Positions 26,501-34,877 of a DNA stretch of 64,000 bases are shown piece by piece (position 1 is the stretch's first letter; each line of letters starts with the position of its first letter). The notes below the pieces were generated by a model, which worked only from the letters and a program-made list of their open reading frames with translations, was not told the DNA's origin and did not search any database. The stretch spans positions 33,516-97,515 of the forward strand of contig JBOFLO010000041.1 of the NCBI GenBank assembly GCA_051657905.1. Reading direction: 5' to 3'. This DNA is from JBOFLO01 sp051657905. Lineage in GTDB: Bacteria; Patescibacteriota; Gracilibacteria; UBA1369. Position numbers and translations under genes: made by a program.

Positions 26501-28315
26501 ATTTTGGATTTAGCTTGGGGCGACATGTCTCCAAGTGCAGTTATGAGTGTTCCGGGCGCAGTAGAAAATGACAGTGATGATCAAGTCCCAGAAAATGTTA
26601 ACACTCAACCAGTTGCTCCAATCACTTTCCGTTTCAATAGTACTCAGGCAGTAGCTTGGGAATTAGACTTTGGCGATGGCATTACCGAATCCGGCGAATT
26701 TTCAAACGGACAAGGTGAAGCAATTCACAATTATGAACAAACCGGTAAATTCAAAGCAAAATTAACTGTTTATGATGCCGACGATATTATGAATGAAATC
26801 TCCCGTAACGTTTACATCGGTGATGGCGACACTCCAGTTGCCGTAATCACTGTAAAAGTTAATGGCGCAGAAGTTACCCCAGGACAAACTCTCGACAACG
26901 AAGGAGTTCCTTTTGGTCCGGATAATGTAGTTGTCGTGAGCCGAAAAGATTTAATTACTTTAGAAGCAGCCAATTCAGTAAACACTGATGGCACCGGCCG
27001 CCAATTGCGTTATTTATGGAATGTAAATAATAATGAAAAACAGGGGACTACTTCTTCTATCAATCATCAATTCCGTGATCTTTCCGGAGCCAATGAGTAT
27101 TTTGATGCTAAATTAACAGTTACTAATCAAAGAAATGTAGCTCAAAGAGGCGATGACACCGTAAGCTTCCTAGTAATTGGTGAAGCTCCAACTCTCCGTT
27201 CCATCACTGCCGTTCCAAGCGGTTCTACTTCCACAACTCCTGTGACAGTTAGATTAAACGCTATCGGTGCGGAAGATCCAGATGGACAAGTTACTCAATA
27301 TAAATGGTGGTACTCTCCAGTTGATGGACCGGATCAAAACGAACGTCTAGGTTTACAAATCACCACCACTCCTCAAGCCACTATTAATATCGGAACTCGT
27401 GGGGAAGAAGGTGAAAAACGTTCTTATCGTTTCGGTACTGAAATTACCGACAGCGACAACATTAGCGTTTCCACCGACAGCCAAGTTCCCGAAAGACTTT
27501 TACAAATTGCCGCTCCAACCATTGAAGTAACTAATGGTCCAAATAAAGCTCCAGTAGCTAAATTCACAGTGGATAAAACTAGTGTATTTGTAAATGATCC
27601 TGTTAATTTTGTTTCCAGCTCAACCGATCCTGATCAAGGTGGTTCAATTAAAAATTACGAATGGGATTTCGGTGATGGAACTAGAGATATCGGTAGCAAT
27701 AAATCCAATGTTTCCCATACTTATACTCAGGCTAATGTAGACGGTTTCAAGGTCAGATTACGCGTAACTGACAATTCAGACAGCGTTTCTACTTCCGATA
27801 CATTATTAGTTTACGTTGATGCCATCGCTCAGCCTCCAGTTGCCGCGTTCACAAATGAACAAGTGGGAACAACCAAACAAGTTAAATTCACTAATCAATC
27901 CACCGCTGACTCTCCAGCAGGTGCTGAACTAGTCAGATATTCTTGGGATTTCGATGTTAGCCGTGACTCTAACGGCGATGGAATTCGTGACAATGATATT
28001 GATTCTGGTGAACCAAACCCAACCTACACCTACGCCGAATACGGAATTTTCCGCGCCCGTTTAACAGTTGAAGATAATCAGGGACAACAAAAATTTGTCA
28101 CCAATTTCATCAATTTAAAACCAGCACAAGCTCCTGCTACCGTTGCTAGCAATATTGATGGATCGCCTGAAGCTTCTGATACTCCAATTAAATCCATGGG
28201 TGCCAATATTTTTGAAGCCTCCAACTCCGTGGACTTGACTTTACTTATTTTCAGCGTTGCCGCATACTTCACCGTGTATTTAGTGGCACATCAAAAAAGA
28301 AAAACTAACAGATAA
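23528..28315 (+). CDS. Giant surface protein: T4SS-pilin-like domain plus PKD-type array and C-terminal anchor
   Basis: 1595 residues. Signal peptide to about 37 (PLTKAQE); an Asp/Asn-rich calcium-loop-like segment (CDDDNNDGLDFADC); one two-helix T4SS-pilin-like unit (about 100-175, IYGGVMTVASAGDAD); a helical region to about 450; then roughly eight or nine PKD/Ig-like domains (about 475-1530). Clearest PKD signatures are ELDFGDG, NYEWDFGDG and RYSWDFDV, each followed by a (H/T)YT(Q/Y) strand. A C-terminal membrane helix (about 1568-1588) ends in HQKRKTNR, a positive-inside anchor. It should project a long beta-domain stalk from the surface. The next gene starts 11 nt later. Confidence 0.85.
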   Translation: MTSTNHKKALSKPIFAILMLLAALTLSLAFQALPLTKAQESTTGQDILTGLGCDDDNNDGLDFADCLDGGSNNGTVISFTDFQGDLAAPSTEGYASGLTQQTDLRSFILAVTNFALGFLGLLAVLIIIYGGVMTVASAGDADKASIGKKAITFAAIGLIIVMGSFAIVNTILQAPGGDSQGSGNGGVNNQTTIRGVSGRQTFNFLAAEIEDILEKLYNSYQFHLQIKQQMENIAGNITSRISQQTALGASTCQVPFSNCINNISALAYNQINLLNNFIGSPNANIDTVSGLTALRDELTQQTQDGINEILAYTEENDCNTNNEFLEINPCTVTNMSKIRSDLQAYGQDLSDKILSNTTATLISKSYIADLFSMQNRLARVYQNLGGVASSNIAQNSFKNLIPAVITLNPGQIYNPTSDTAGSFGKEKTAAEKYLKPSYQLSSLDQVSLRDTFNSLREIFDILKNIKFVDTIITADTVQGNAPLIVNFSTVGSTDPSGRTITNQQIKWDLNGDGIFASQQGAFSGNDEDGGYLNCTERTEATSSCIFTRPGTYRVTVKIDPVDGLNPATGLNFNQEIAPGISYVDIRVNPPATKINLYPELNGVNPPLYIIRYNNQGFIEEERSNLYVTLNEAKAGIVFNATGTRASDGSTPILNDSQAKIRWNFGIQSENNDVFEIPSDNSLRKTQVFPQNGSYLVRFEVTDKNGVIDRKVFTVIVSDLAPRITNPLKASKIGEEVTFDGSNSTSDGNPIIFDWTVEKLNNQFASKINSLWELLGQTAHAQITLDQNNSASIGSIELPVNIGVLANKRTEDNQNYRCSNEDADDELKCTFKRAGQYRVSLKLVKENDPTSTSFTEITNIQISSNPPSAGFNLIKLNESAPAVYKLDASQLSFDADDQGTENMEFSWEVNPPNCVVIGFADQTSTPELIAESISSSSAQTPCSSLKEFSSGSVSPVVKFSQKGDYTVNLQVRSTDEKESVSTVVEKNLTVENILDLAWGDMSPSAVMSVPGAVENDSDDQVPENVNTQPVAPITFRFNSTQAVAWELDFGDGITESGEFSNGQGEAIHNYEQTGKFKAKLTVYDADDIMNEISRNVYIGDGDTPVAVITVKVNGAEVTPGQTLDNEGVPFGPDNVVVVSRKDLITLEAANSVNTDGTGRQLRYLWNVNNNEKQGTTSSINHQFRDLSGANEYFDAKLTVTNQRNVAQRGDDTVSFLVIGEAPTLRSITAVPSGSTSTTPVTVRLNAIGAEDPDGQVTQYKWWYSPVDGPDQNERLGLQITTTPQATINIGTRGEEGEKRSYRFGTEITDSDNISVSTDSQVPERLLQIAAPTIEVTNGPNKAPVAKFTVDKTSVFVNDPVNFVSSSTDPDQGGSIKNYEWDFGDGTRDIGSNKSNVSHTYTQANVDGFKVRLRVTDNSDSVSTSDTLLVYVDAIAQPPVAAFTNEQVGTTKQVKFTNQSTADSPAGAELVRYSWDFDVSRDSNGDGIRDNDIDSGEPNPTYTYAEYGIFRARLTVEDNQGQQKFVTNFINLKPAQAPATVASNIDGSPEASDTPIKSMGANIFEASNSVDLTLLIFSVAAYFTVYLVAHQKRKTNR

Positions 28316-28326
28316 AAAGAAAATTT

Positions 28327-30783
28327 ATGCAAAATTTACCCGACAATTCTTCACAGAATCCAAACCCGCAACCAGCTGCGCAGCCAACTCCCGCACCAGT
28401 TCAACCTGCCGCTCAGCCTGCCCCCGTTTTCAAATCCCAAGTAGCTAATTTTCAAGTTCCACCTCAACAGCAGCCTGCTCAGCCAGCCCCAGCCCCTACA
28501 GCTGCTCCTGCTCAGCCAGTTAATCAACCGGCCCCAGTTCAACAGCCAGCTCCTCAAGTAGCTCAACCTGCTGCTCAACCCCAACCGGTACAAATGAATC
28601 AACAATTCAATCCAAATCAAAACCGCAATTTCGCCGGACAACCTCAGTACGCGAGCGGCCAACCAATGCAACAAAACAATTTCCGTCCAGGCTTCAGACC
28701 AAATGGTCCTCAAGGTCCGAATCAACTTCGTCCTAATGGTCCAAAAGGCCCAAGTCCCAAAGCGGTAATTTTCGGTTGTTTAGGATTTTTCATTTTCTCA
28801 GTAATTCTATTCGTCATCTTTGTAATCGCTTTCGTTTCTCAAAACTCTCCACAAGGTAATGCCATGGCCAGAGCGCTTGGTGTTAATGCCGCCGAATTTA
28901 CTAATTCTTTGATTCTATTAACCAATTTGGTTTTCGGTATCGTGGTAATAGTCAGTTTATTAGTGGGAATTTTCAGTATTTTTAAAGTAATTTCCACTCC
29001 AAAAACAGATCGCGAAAACCGCGGCAAAGCAGTTCGTCAAACTATTATCTCGGTGATTTTCTTCATCGTTATGTTAATGACTTGGGTTGGCGTGTATATT
29101 TTCTTAAGTGGTAAACAGGTGGATTTGCCAAGAGAAACTCAATCCGCTGAAATCGTCACCGACCCGGCTAATACTTTACAACAAACAGCTCCATTCCAAG
29201 TTCGTTTCGACGGAACTCAACTTCCTTATGACGAAAACCTTTATGAAATCATTTTCTACGAATGGGATTTCGGCGATGGCGAAACTTCAACCAGTTCCTC
29301 TGTTACTCACACTTTTACCTCCACCGGCCGTTTCGATGTTAAATTAAAAGTTACCGCCAGAAATCGTCAAACCAATGAAGAAGTTTCTCAAGAATTTACT
29401 AAATTAGTCACAATTTCCGGAATCGCTTTAGTAGCTGATTTCACTGCCACTCCAGAACGTGGACCAGCTCCTCTTACCGTCAGCTTCGACGCCAGCGAAT
29501 CTTCTTCCCCAGCCGGCCAAATCACCAGTTACGCCTGGGATTTCCGCGGTTTAAATAATTTCCGTGATGCTGAAGGAGTTCAAGCTACCTACACTTTCGA
29601 CCGTGAAGGCGAATACGAAGTTGCCCTTCGCGTAACCGATAATACTGGCCAAGACCCAGCAATTTTAGAAAAAACAATTGTGGTTCAGGGCGACACATCT
29701 CCAGTTGCAGTAATTAATATTCCAACTGAAGACGGCAAATATTATATCAACAAACAATATACTTTCTTAGGTGAAGCCTCAACCTCACCAAATGGAAATA
29801 TTGATAGATATGAATGGGATTTCGGCGACGATTCACCAAAAGCTAACACTAGAACAGCCACTCACACTTATACGGAAAATGGACTTTATGAAGTAATTCT
29901 AAAAGTAACCGATGAAACAGGTAAAGTAGGGGAGTCAGCCTTAAAAATTACCCTAGGAACAGCAGAAATGGCCCCAAATGCAGTTTTGGAAACAGTGCCA
30001 GCCTTGGCTTCTCCTGAAGACAAATCTTTAATTGGAATTGTTCCATTTGAAGTTTCTTTCTCCGGGGCAGAGTCTGTTGATCCAGATAATAATATCGTTG
30101 AATACAAATGGGATTTTGATGGCGATGGAACTGTCGATACAGCAGGGGAACAAGTTAAATATGTTTATAGAACCGCCGGAATTTTCAATGCTAAATTAAT
30201 TGTAACCGATTCCGCCGGCAATGAATCCAGCACTATTTTAGTGGTAGATGTGAAATCACAAGGTCTGATCGCTCGTGTTCAGGCTGATGTAGTAGAAGGA
30301 ACAGCTCCGTTAACAGTAGTCTTTGATGCCTCCGGGTCAAGTTATCCAGATGGCCCAATCACCAGTTACACTTGGGATTTCGGTGATGGTTCAGCTAAAA
30401 GAATTGATGCTTCCAAAGTAACCTATCGTTATGACAGCATCGGTACTTTCACCGCCAAAGTAACTGCCACAGCATCTGATGGCAAACAAAGCACAGCCCA
30501 AACTATAGTAAATGTTCGTCCAATTTCTTTGGACGCCTGTTTTACTCCAAATGTAGAAGCCGGCCCAGCTCCATTGACTGTAGAATTCGACCCACGTTGT
30601 TCCGCCGGTCCGGTAGCCAAATATGTTTGGGATTTCGGCGATGGTTCAACATCCAGAACTCGCAGACCTGTTTACACTTTCACCACTCCAGGCAGTTATC
30701 AAGTAACCCTTGAAGTGTCTGACAATCAAAATGTTTTGGACAGTTTTAGTAAAAACATTTTAGTTACGGGTGAATTACAGTAA
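28327..30783 (+). CDS. Membrane-anchored protein with six PKD domains and a Pro/Gln/Ala-rich N-terminus
   Basis: 818 residues. Residues 1-135 are Pro/Gln/Ala-rich and disordered with no signal peptide, so they lie in the cytoplasm. Three membrane helices follow (about 145-170, 193-218, 236-260), then six PKD domains (about 290-815) with EWDFGDG, AWDFRGL, EWDFGDD, KWDFDGDG, TWDFGDG and VWDFGDG signatures. The array is exported. The helix pair before it resembles the pilin-like units of its neighbours (GIFSIFKVISTPKTDRENRGKA). Likely works with the preceding giant protein; PKD domains typically mediate protein or polysaccharide contacts. Confidence 0.85.
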   Translation: MQNLPDNSSQNPNPQPAAQPTPAPVQPAAQPAPVFKSQVANFQVPPQQQPAQPAPAPTAAPAQPVNQPAPVQQPAPQVAQPAAQPQPVQMNQQFNPNQNRNFAGQPQYASGQPMQQNNFRPGFRPNGPQGPNQLRPNGPKGPSPKAVIFGCLGFFIFSVILFVIFVIAFVSQNSPQGNAMARALGVNAAEFTNSLILLTNLVFGIVVIVSLLVGIFSIFKVISTPKTDRENRGKAVRQTIISVIFFIVMLMTWVGVYIFLSGKQVDLPRETQSAEIVTDPANTLQQTAPFQVRFDGTQLPYDENLYEIIFYEWDFGDGETSTSSSVTHTFTSTGRFDVKLKVTARNRQTNEEVSQEFTKLVTISGIALVADFTATPERGPAPLTVSFDASESSSPAGQITSYAWDFRGLNNFRDAEGVQATYTFDREGEYEVALRVTDNTGQDPAILEKTIVVQGDTSPVAVINIPTEDGKYYINKQYTFLGEASTSPNGNIDRYEWDFGDDSPKANTRTATHTYTENGLYEVILKVTDETGKVGESALKITLGTAEMAPNAVLETVPALASPEDKSLIGIVPFEVSFSGAESVDPDNNIVEYKWDFDGDGTVDTAGEQVKYVYRTAGIFNAKLIVTDSAGNESSTILVVDVKSQGLIARVQADVVEGTAPLTVVFDASGSSYPDGPITSYTWDFGDGSAKRIDASKVTYRYDSIGTFTAKVTATASDGKQSTAQTIVNVRPISLDACFTPNVEAGPAPLTVEFDPRCSAGPVAKYVWDFGDGSTSRTRRPVYTFTTPGSYQVTLEVSDNQNVLDSFSKNILVTGELQ

Positions 30784-30817
30784 AATACTCAGGAATTATT
30801 TAATTGCTTAAAACAAT

Positions 30818-30928
30818 ATGAAAAAGAAAAACCGCCAAACTCTAGTTAAAATCTTCGCAGTAATTATTGTTTTGGTAATGCTTATTCAAGTCCTACTCCC
30901 AGCTTTCACCAGCGTCCCAGTAGTTTAA
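30818..30928 (+). CDS. 36-residue membrane peptide at the end of the surface cluster
   Basis: MKKKNRQTLVK then a hydrophobic helix (IFAVIIVLVMLIQVLLPAF) and a short tail TSVPVV. Begins 34 nt after the PKD gene and ends overlapping the convergent secreted-protein gene by 4 nt. A basic start plus one strong membrane helix support a real small membrane protein, but there is no homology argument. Confidence 0.5.
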   Translation: MKKKNRQTLVKIFAVIIVLVMLIQVLLPAFTSVPVV

Positions 30929-31698
30929 TCCTGAGCATCCTTTAGTAATCTTTGAATAGCTCCAGCGGCCACGCCTGGGGCTATTTTTTTATCATTAACT
31001 AAATTGCGAATACGTGAATACTTATACTCAAAAGCCGCAACTTTAGCATCATTATCAAAGTTTGCCGCTAAACTTTTGTCCAAATTTAATTTCAATGACT
31101 CCGCCACCGCCCTGGAAATTTCACCCTTATCATATTGCTGATTAGCCCAAATTTCCAATCCGGCCGTACTTTTTATAATCGCCAATTTATTTCTGAATAA
31201 TCTATTTCTTTCCTCCAAACTCAAATTCTCATTATTCTGCAAATTCATCACTTTCAAAAAAGCATCGCTACTATCTACTACATTCTCGCTTTCCACTGGT
31301 ATGGAAACTTCAGCCTCCAAGCCGCCCATACCAATATTCAAACTTCCTTCCATCCCAGCTTCTTCCAAAACTCTCAAAATCACCCCTTGCCGATATTTAC
31401 TGGAAGTCCCAATTTCCAAATTATCATCCGCCACCCCCAAATCCATCACAGAATTCTCCAATTTCTCCCCCGACCCTATCAAAATCTCCTTAGCCACACT
31501 GAATTTCGCATTTTCACTAGTAATCGAACCATCCCAAATTCTTGCCGGCAAGCCACCTCCCAAATTTTCCTGTCCCCACATCACCAAAACATAGTAAGGA
31601 CTTTCCTCGCTATATTCAGCCTCCTGCGCCAGCACGCTGCCCGCACTCATCATCAACATCCCAGTCATCAGTACACCTAAAAGTTTTTTATTTTTCAT
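30925..31698 (-). CDS. Secreted protein, unknown function
   Basis: 257 residues with a clear signal peptide (MKNKKLLGVLMTGMLMMSAG, cleavage after VLAQ). The mature part has a beta-type N-terminal half (YYVLVMWGQENLGGGLPARIW, an exposed Trp/Gly-rich strand) and a helical C-terminal half (EERNRLFRNKLAIIKSTAGLE). No family recognised. Convergent with the surface cluster. Confidence 0.7.
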   Translation of the reverse strand: MKNKKLLGVLMTGMLMMSAGSVLAQEAEYSEESPYYVLVMWGQENLGGGLPARIWDGSITSENAKFSVAKEILIGSGEKLENSVMDLGVADDNLEIGTSSKYRQGVILRVLEEAGMEGSLNIGMGGLEAEVSIPVESENVVDSSDAFLKVMNLQNNENLSLEERNRLFRNKLAIIKSTAGLEIWANQQYDKGEISRAVAESLKLNLDKSLAANFDNDAKVAAFEYKYSRIRNLVNDKKIAPGVAAGAIQRLLKDAQD

Positions 31699-31806
31699 AT
31701 ATTTTAAACAAAGTTATTCCCTACCTTTTTACTACAAATTCGCCTTTCAAGGAAGGATTTCTATAATTTACCCTTTCAAGAATTCCCCTCTAAACACAAA
31801 ACCAGG

Positions 31807-31834
31807 TTGACTTTGATAAGGGTTTTGTTAAATT
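31807..31834 (+). promoter_or_regulatory. Promoter of tRNA-Gln
   Basis: TTGACT (31807) and TAAATT (31829) with 16-bp spacing, ending 28 nt before the tRNA. Confidence 0.7.
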
Positions 31835-31862
31835 GTACGGGCACTGATTAAGGCTTATCTGT

Positions 31863-31937
31863 AGGGGATTGGCCAAGCGGTAAGGCATCGCCCTTTGAAG
31901 GCGACATTCGGGGGTTCGAATCCCTCATCCCCTGCCA
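31863..31937 (+). tRNA. tRNA-Gln (anticodon UUG)
   Basis: 75-nt cloverleaf with acceptor AGGGGAT/ATCCCCT, D-arm TGGCCAAGCGGTAAGGCA, anticodon loop CTTTGAA, T-loop TTCGAAT, discriminator G and encoded CCA. Confidence 0.95.
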
Positions 31938-31940
31938 TTG

Positions 31941-31964
31941 GATCTTCGCAAGAAGGTCTTTTTT
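31941..31964 (+). terminator. Terminator of tRNA-Gln
   Basis: GATCTTC / GAAGGTC 7-bp stem (one G-U) with a GCAA tetraloop followed by six T, directly after the tRNA. Confidence 0.8.
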
Positions 31965-32011
31965 ATTTGTCATTTCCATAGTAACTTCAAGAAAGTCATT
32001 TAGCACTATTT

Positions 32012-32488
32012 ATGCCATCCAAAACTCATACCATCGAGTATCAAGATCTCGCCCGTGAAGAACTCTCCCAACCCGAATTAAACGATCTAGAAACCGCCAC
32101 CCTCGCTCGTCTCAACGCCCACGCCCCTTATTCCAATTTCAAAGTAGGCGCTACAATTAGAACCAACGACGATCAGGTTTTTGAAGGCTGGAATGTCGAA
32201 AATATTGTTTACGATGGTTTACATGCCGAAGAGAACGCCCTTGGTAGAATTCCAACCATCAGCCGTGAACAAGGATTGAAAAGCATTATTGTGGTTGGTG
32301 GTCCCCATCAAACTGACAGCGAAGAAATCGTCACTCCCTGTGGGGCATGTCGCCAAAAACTTTTAGAATTTATTAGGGTTGAAGATAATCCTAGCGTTAT
32401 TATGGGAGGGATTCGAGGAAGAATAATTAAAGTAAATCTAAGAGATCTTTTGCCATTTGGTTTCTCTCCAGAATCAATAAAAAAATAA
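32012..32488 (+). CDS. cdd: Cytidine deaminase
   Basis: 158 residues. Zinc-site motifs HAEENAL (His ligand and catalytic Glu) and PCGACRQ (two Cys ligands) are intact, and HAPYSNFKVGATI is the usual substrate-side block of homotetrameric cytidine deaminases. It turns cytidine or deoxycytidine into uridine or deoxyuridine for salvage, fitting the dut-tmk-folD set elsewhere in the window. The deacetylase gene follows after 6 nt. Confidence 0.92.
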   Translation: MPSKTHTIEYQDLAREELSQPELNDLETATLARLNAHAPYSNFKVGATIRTNDDQVFEGWNVENIVYDGLHAEENALGRIPTISREQGLKSIIVVGGPHQTDSEEIVTPCGACRQKLLEFIRVEDNPSVIMGGIRGRIIKVNLRDLLPFGFSPESIKK

Positions 32489-32494
32489 TTTCTA

Positions 32495-33208
32495 ATGAAG
32501 TTCAAGAAAAAATATATTTTTATTCCACTTGCCGCCTTTGTCGTTATGGCAATTGGTTTTTTTGCAACTTTAACGGTCATGAATCTTCGCAACTTCCAAT
32601 TTTTCGGCGAACTAATTGATCATGTTGAAACAGATCAAAAAGTTGTGGCTTTAACTTTCGATGACTCTCCCAGCTTTGGCTCGGATCAAGTCCTGCAAAT
32701 ATTAAAAGAGCAGGGGATTAGGGCCACCTTTTTCAGCATCGGTCAAAACATTGAAAAATACCCCGAACAATTTCAAAATATTCTTTCCGCTAATATGGAA
32801 GTTGGCAATCACAGCTATTCACATCAACGCAATGTATTTCAATCTTATGATTTTTATCGTGAAGAAATTGATAAAACTAATCAGCTTATCCGAGCTGCCG
32901 GCTATTCAGAACTCATTCATTTCCGCCCTCCCTATGGCAAAAAATTATTCGGTTTACCCTGGTATTTAGCCGAACAAAAAATCAAAACCATCATGTGGGA
33001 CGTTGAACTTTTAGAAAATAATTTATCTGCGAAACAAATAACTGATTATATTGTCAGTAAAACAAAACCTGGTTCAATTATCCTGATGCATCCTTTTTGC
33101 GAAATGGAATGTCAGGCTGAAAGGGACGCACTTCCAATGATTATTGAACAACTCAAAAATCAGGGATACCAGTTTCTAACTGTTTCCGAACTTTTAGAAA
33201 AACAATAA
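32495..33208 (+). CDS. Polysaccharide deacetylase (NodB-type), membrane-anchored
   Basis: 237 residues. An N-terminal helix (about 8-28, IPLAAFVVMAIGFFATLTVM) serves as signal anchor. The NodB domain carries TFDDSP (catalytic and metal Asp), GNHSYSHQ (metal His pair), RPPYG and a late IMWDVE and ILMHPF. Such enzymes remove N-acetyl groups from peptidoglycan or surface glycans. The substrate is unknown, but wall modification fits this genome's surface-heavy content. Confidence 0.9.
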   Translation: MKFKKKYIFIPLAAFVVMAIGFFATLTVMNLRNFQFFGELIDHVETDQKVVALTFDDSPSFGSDQVLQILKEQGIRATFFSIGQNIEKYPEQFQNILSANMEVGNHSYSHQRNVFQSYDFYREEIDKTNQLIRAAGYSELIHFRPPYGKKLFGLPWYLAEQKIKTIMWDVELLENNLSAKQITDYIVSKTKPGSIILMHPFCEMECQAERDALPMIIEQLKNQGYQFLTVSELLEKQ

Positions 33209-33265
33209 ATTCACATCAAAAAAAGCTTCAATTAAATAAATTGAAGGATTGAGAATTCGGAGAAA

Positions 33266-33321
33266 AAAGATGCTTGGGAGCAACCGCCAGATTTTTACAT
33301 CCGGCGGTTGCTCAACCAAGC
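33266..33321 (-). terminator. Terminator of the antiporter gene
   Basis: GAGCAACCGCC (33278-33288) pairs perfectly with GGCGGTTGCTC (33303-33313), extended by GCTTG/CAAGC; on the minus strand the hairpin is followed by ATCTTTTTTC. Much stronger than terminators of neighbouring AT-rich genes. Confidence 0.88.
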
Positions 33322-33326
33322 TTGTC

Positions 33327-34748
33327 CTAGAAGGACGGTTCAGCCGGGAGCTTCACAGCCTCGGGCTTCTGACGAGTCAAGTAGATCGTCAGGCCAAAGC
33401 CGATGAAGAGAGCCAACTCGAATGCCCACATGAGAGGATTCTCCGTGATGTTCAGAACTCGACAGAGCTCCTCCCACCCCAGGATAGTCACAAATCCCAG
33501 ACAGTACGTCGGGAAAAGGATCCAGCCTTCCTTGATGTAGGTCTTCAGATCCCGCGCCTTCTCGAAGGCCGGGTCCTTGAGCAATGCGACGGCTGCCGAC
33601 GACCCGAAAGTCGTCATGCTGCCACCCACGCCCACTGCGAAGGCCAATAGCGCCCAGTTGAAGCCGCCCGCCCGAATTGCCAGCTCGGTCAGGGGGATGT
33701 TGTCGAAGATAGCGCTGAGGATTCCCAGGCCAAATTCCGCGGGCGCCGAAGGTTGCGGCAAAGCCTTGGGCATCAAGGAAGCCGAAGCCACCAATGCCGA
33801 CAAGAACAGTGCACCCCTCAGCGTGTCATGAGCGAAACCCTCGCGCCAAGGCATGTCCTTGCGCGCTACGGTCAGCCCACTGATGATCAACCCTACCCAG
33901 ACTCCCACGCCGGTAGCATGGAAAGCCAAGGTGCCGGCGATCACGCAGACCAAAGTGATTGCCACTCCAGCCAGCATGTTCTTTTTCACGATCACTCCCT
34001 CCAACGCGTCCTTCTGGATGCGCTGCAGCTTGTTCTGCTGCTTGCCGGCAAAAATCGCCAGCACCAGCGTAGCCAGGATCACTCCCGGAATGCTGGGAAA
34101 GATTTCGTGAATCGGGATCCCCGAGTTGACCATCATGATAGTGGTCGTGTCGCCGATCGGGCTATGCGCCCCACCGAGATTCGAAGCCATCACCAGCGCC
34201 GCCACGAATGGCACGCAGACCCGCCCCTTGTACACCCCCTTGGCAATCACTCCGCCGATCAGGCAGGCCGCGATGTTATCCAAGAAGGCCGACAGGAACG
34301 AAACACCCAGAATGATCTGGGCTCCCCCCCGCCAATCGTCGTAGAGCCAGCGCGGCAGAATCTCCGTCACGCCCGACTCCTCGAACAGCTTCGCCACGAC
34401 GGCGAAACCCGCCAGCATCAGCGCCAGGTTCATCAGCGCCGGGAATTCATGCGTTGCATGCCCCCCCAAGCTGATTTTCCCAACGTAGGCGCTGTAGAGA
34501 ATCAGCGACCCGAGACCGCCCAGTGCGATTTCCAGGTTGTACTTGTGGCCAATGGTCAGACCACCCAGGGTGCATCCGAAGAGCACCACCGGAATGATCG
34601 GCACATCCTTGCCGAACAGCGCCATCGTCGGTCCTACAGCCCCGGTTGCCCCGGCGCGCAGAACCACGAACACCACGATCGCAGCGAAAATCGCCGCAAG
34701 CACGCCATACCGCTTCCACGGCACAGCCCCACCAACTTCAACACTCAT
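33327..34748 (-). CDS. nhaD: NhaD-type Na+/H+ antiporter (ion transporter superfamily), GC-rich
   Basis: 473 residues with about 11-13 membrane helices. Family-like features are the helix-breaking SFLSAFLDNIAACLIGG, NLGGAHSPIGDTTTIMM and, in the second half, LSAIFDNIPLTELAI and VGVGGSMTTFGSSAAVAL; this two-fold layout with conserved Asp/Asn and Thr/Ser loops is that of NhaD/ArsB-like IT-superfamily transporters. It would expel Na+ in exchange for protons. The gene is GC-rich (39 of 60 bases in 34201-34260) and has AAAGGAGG before its ATG, both unlike the genes around it, so recent transfer is likely. Confidence 0.88.
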   Translation of the reverse strand: MSVEVGGAVPWKRYGVLAAIFAAIVVFVVLRAGATGAVGPTMALFGKDVPIIPVVLFGCTLGGLTIGHKYNLEIALGGLGSLILYSAYVGKISLGGHATHEFPALMNLALMLAGFAVVAKLFEESGVTEILPRWLYDDWRGGAQIILGVSFLSAFLDNIAACLIGGVIAKGVYKGRVCVPFVAALVMASNLGGAHSPIGDTTTIMMVNSGIPIHEIFPSIPGVILATLVLAIFAGKQQNKLQRIQKDALEGVIVKKNMLAGVAITLVCVIAGTLAFHATGVGVWVGLIISGLTVARKDMPWREGFAHDTLRGALFLSALVASASLMPKALPQPSAPAEFGLGILSAIFDNIPLTELAIRAGGFNWALLAFAVGVGGSMTTFGSSAAVALLKDPAFEKARDLKTYIKEGWILFPTYCLGFVTILGWEELCRVLNITENPLMWAFELALFIGFGLTIYLTRQKPEAVKLPAEPSF

Positions 34749-34804
34749 CGTTCCTCCTTTGGGCTATGCCCAGCAAATTTGTCTATTTCTCCGAATTCTC
34801 AAAG

Positions 34805-34841
34805 ATCATACTTTCCAGCTGAACTTCGAGCGTTCGAAGTT
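34805..34841 (-). promoter_or_regulatory. Antiporter promoter with palindromic operator over the -35 region
   Basis: On the minus strand TATGAT (34810-34805) lacks a good -35, but the palindrome AACTTCGA-N4-TCGAAGTT (34822-34841) covers that position, as for an activator or repressor site. On the plus strand the same hairpin is followed by GCCTTTTTT and could also act as a terminator. Confidence 0.55.
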
Positions 34842-34877
34842 GCCTTTTTTACCTCTGGTTCAAGGCCGGAAATTGTC

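Larger units (their letters stand above)
33249..34802. repeat. 17-bp perfect inverted repeat bracketing the antiporter gene
   Basis: TTGAGAATTCGGAGAAA at 33249-33265 and its exact reverse complement at 34786-34802. Between them lie only the antiporter gene, its Shine-Dalgarno site and its terminator, so the repeat frames a single-gene cassette. No target-site duplication or transposase is seen. It could be the ends of a mobile cassette or paired regulatory sites. Confidence 0.8.

Noticed and set aside
23528..30783. The repetitive PKD region considered as a CRISPR array
   Set aside because: Similarity is at protein level with diverged DNA; there are no regular short repeats with spacers anywhere in the window and no cas genes.
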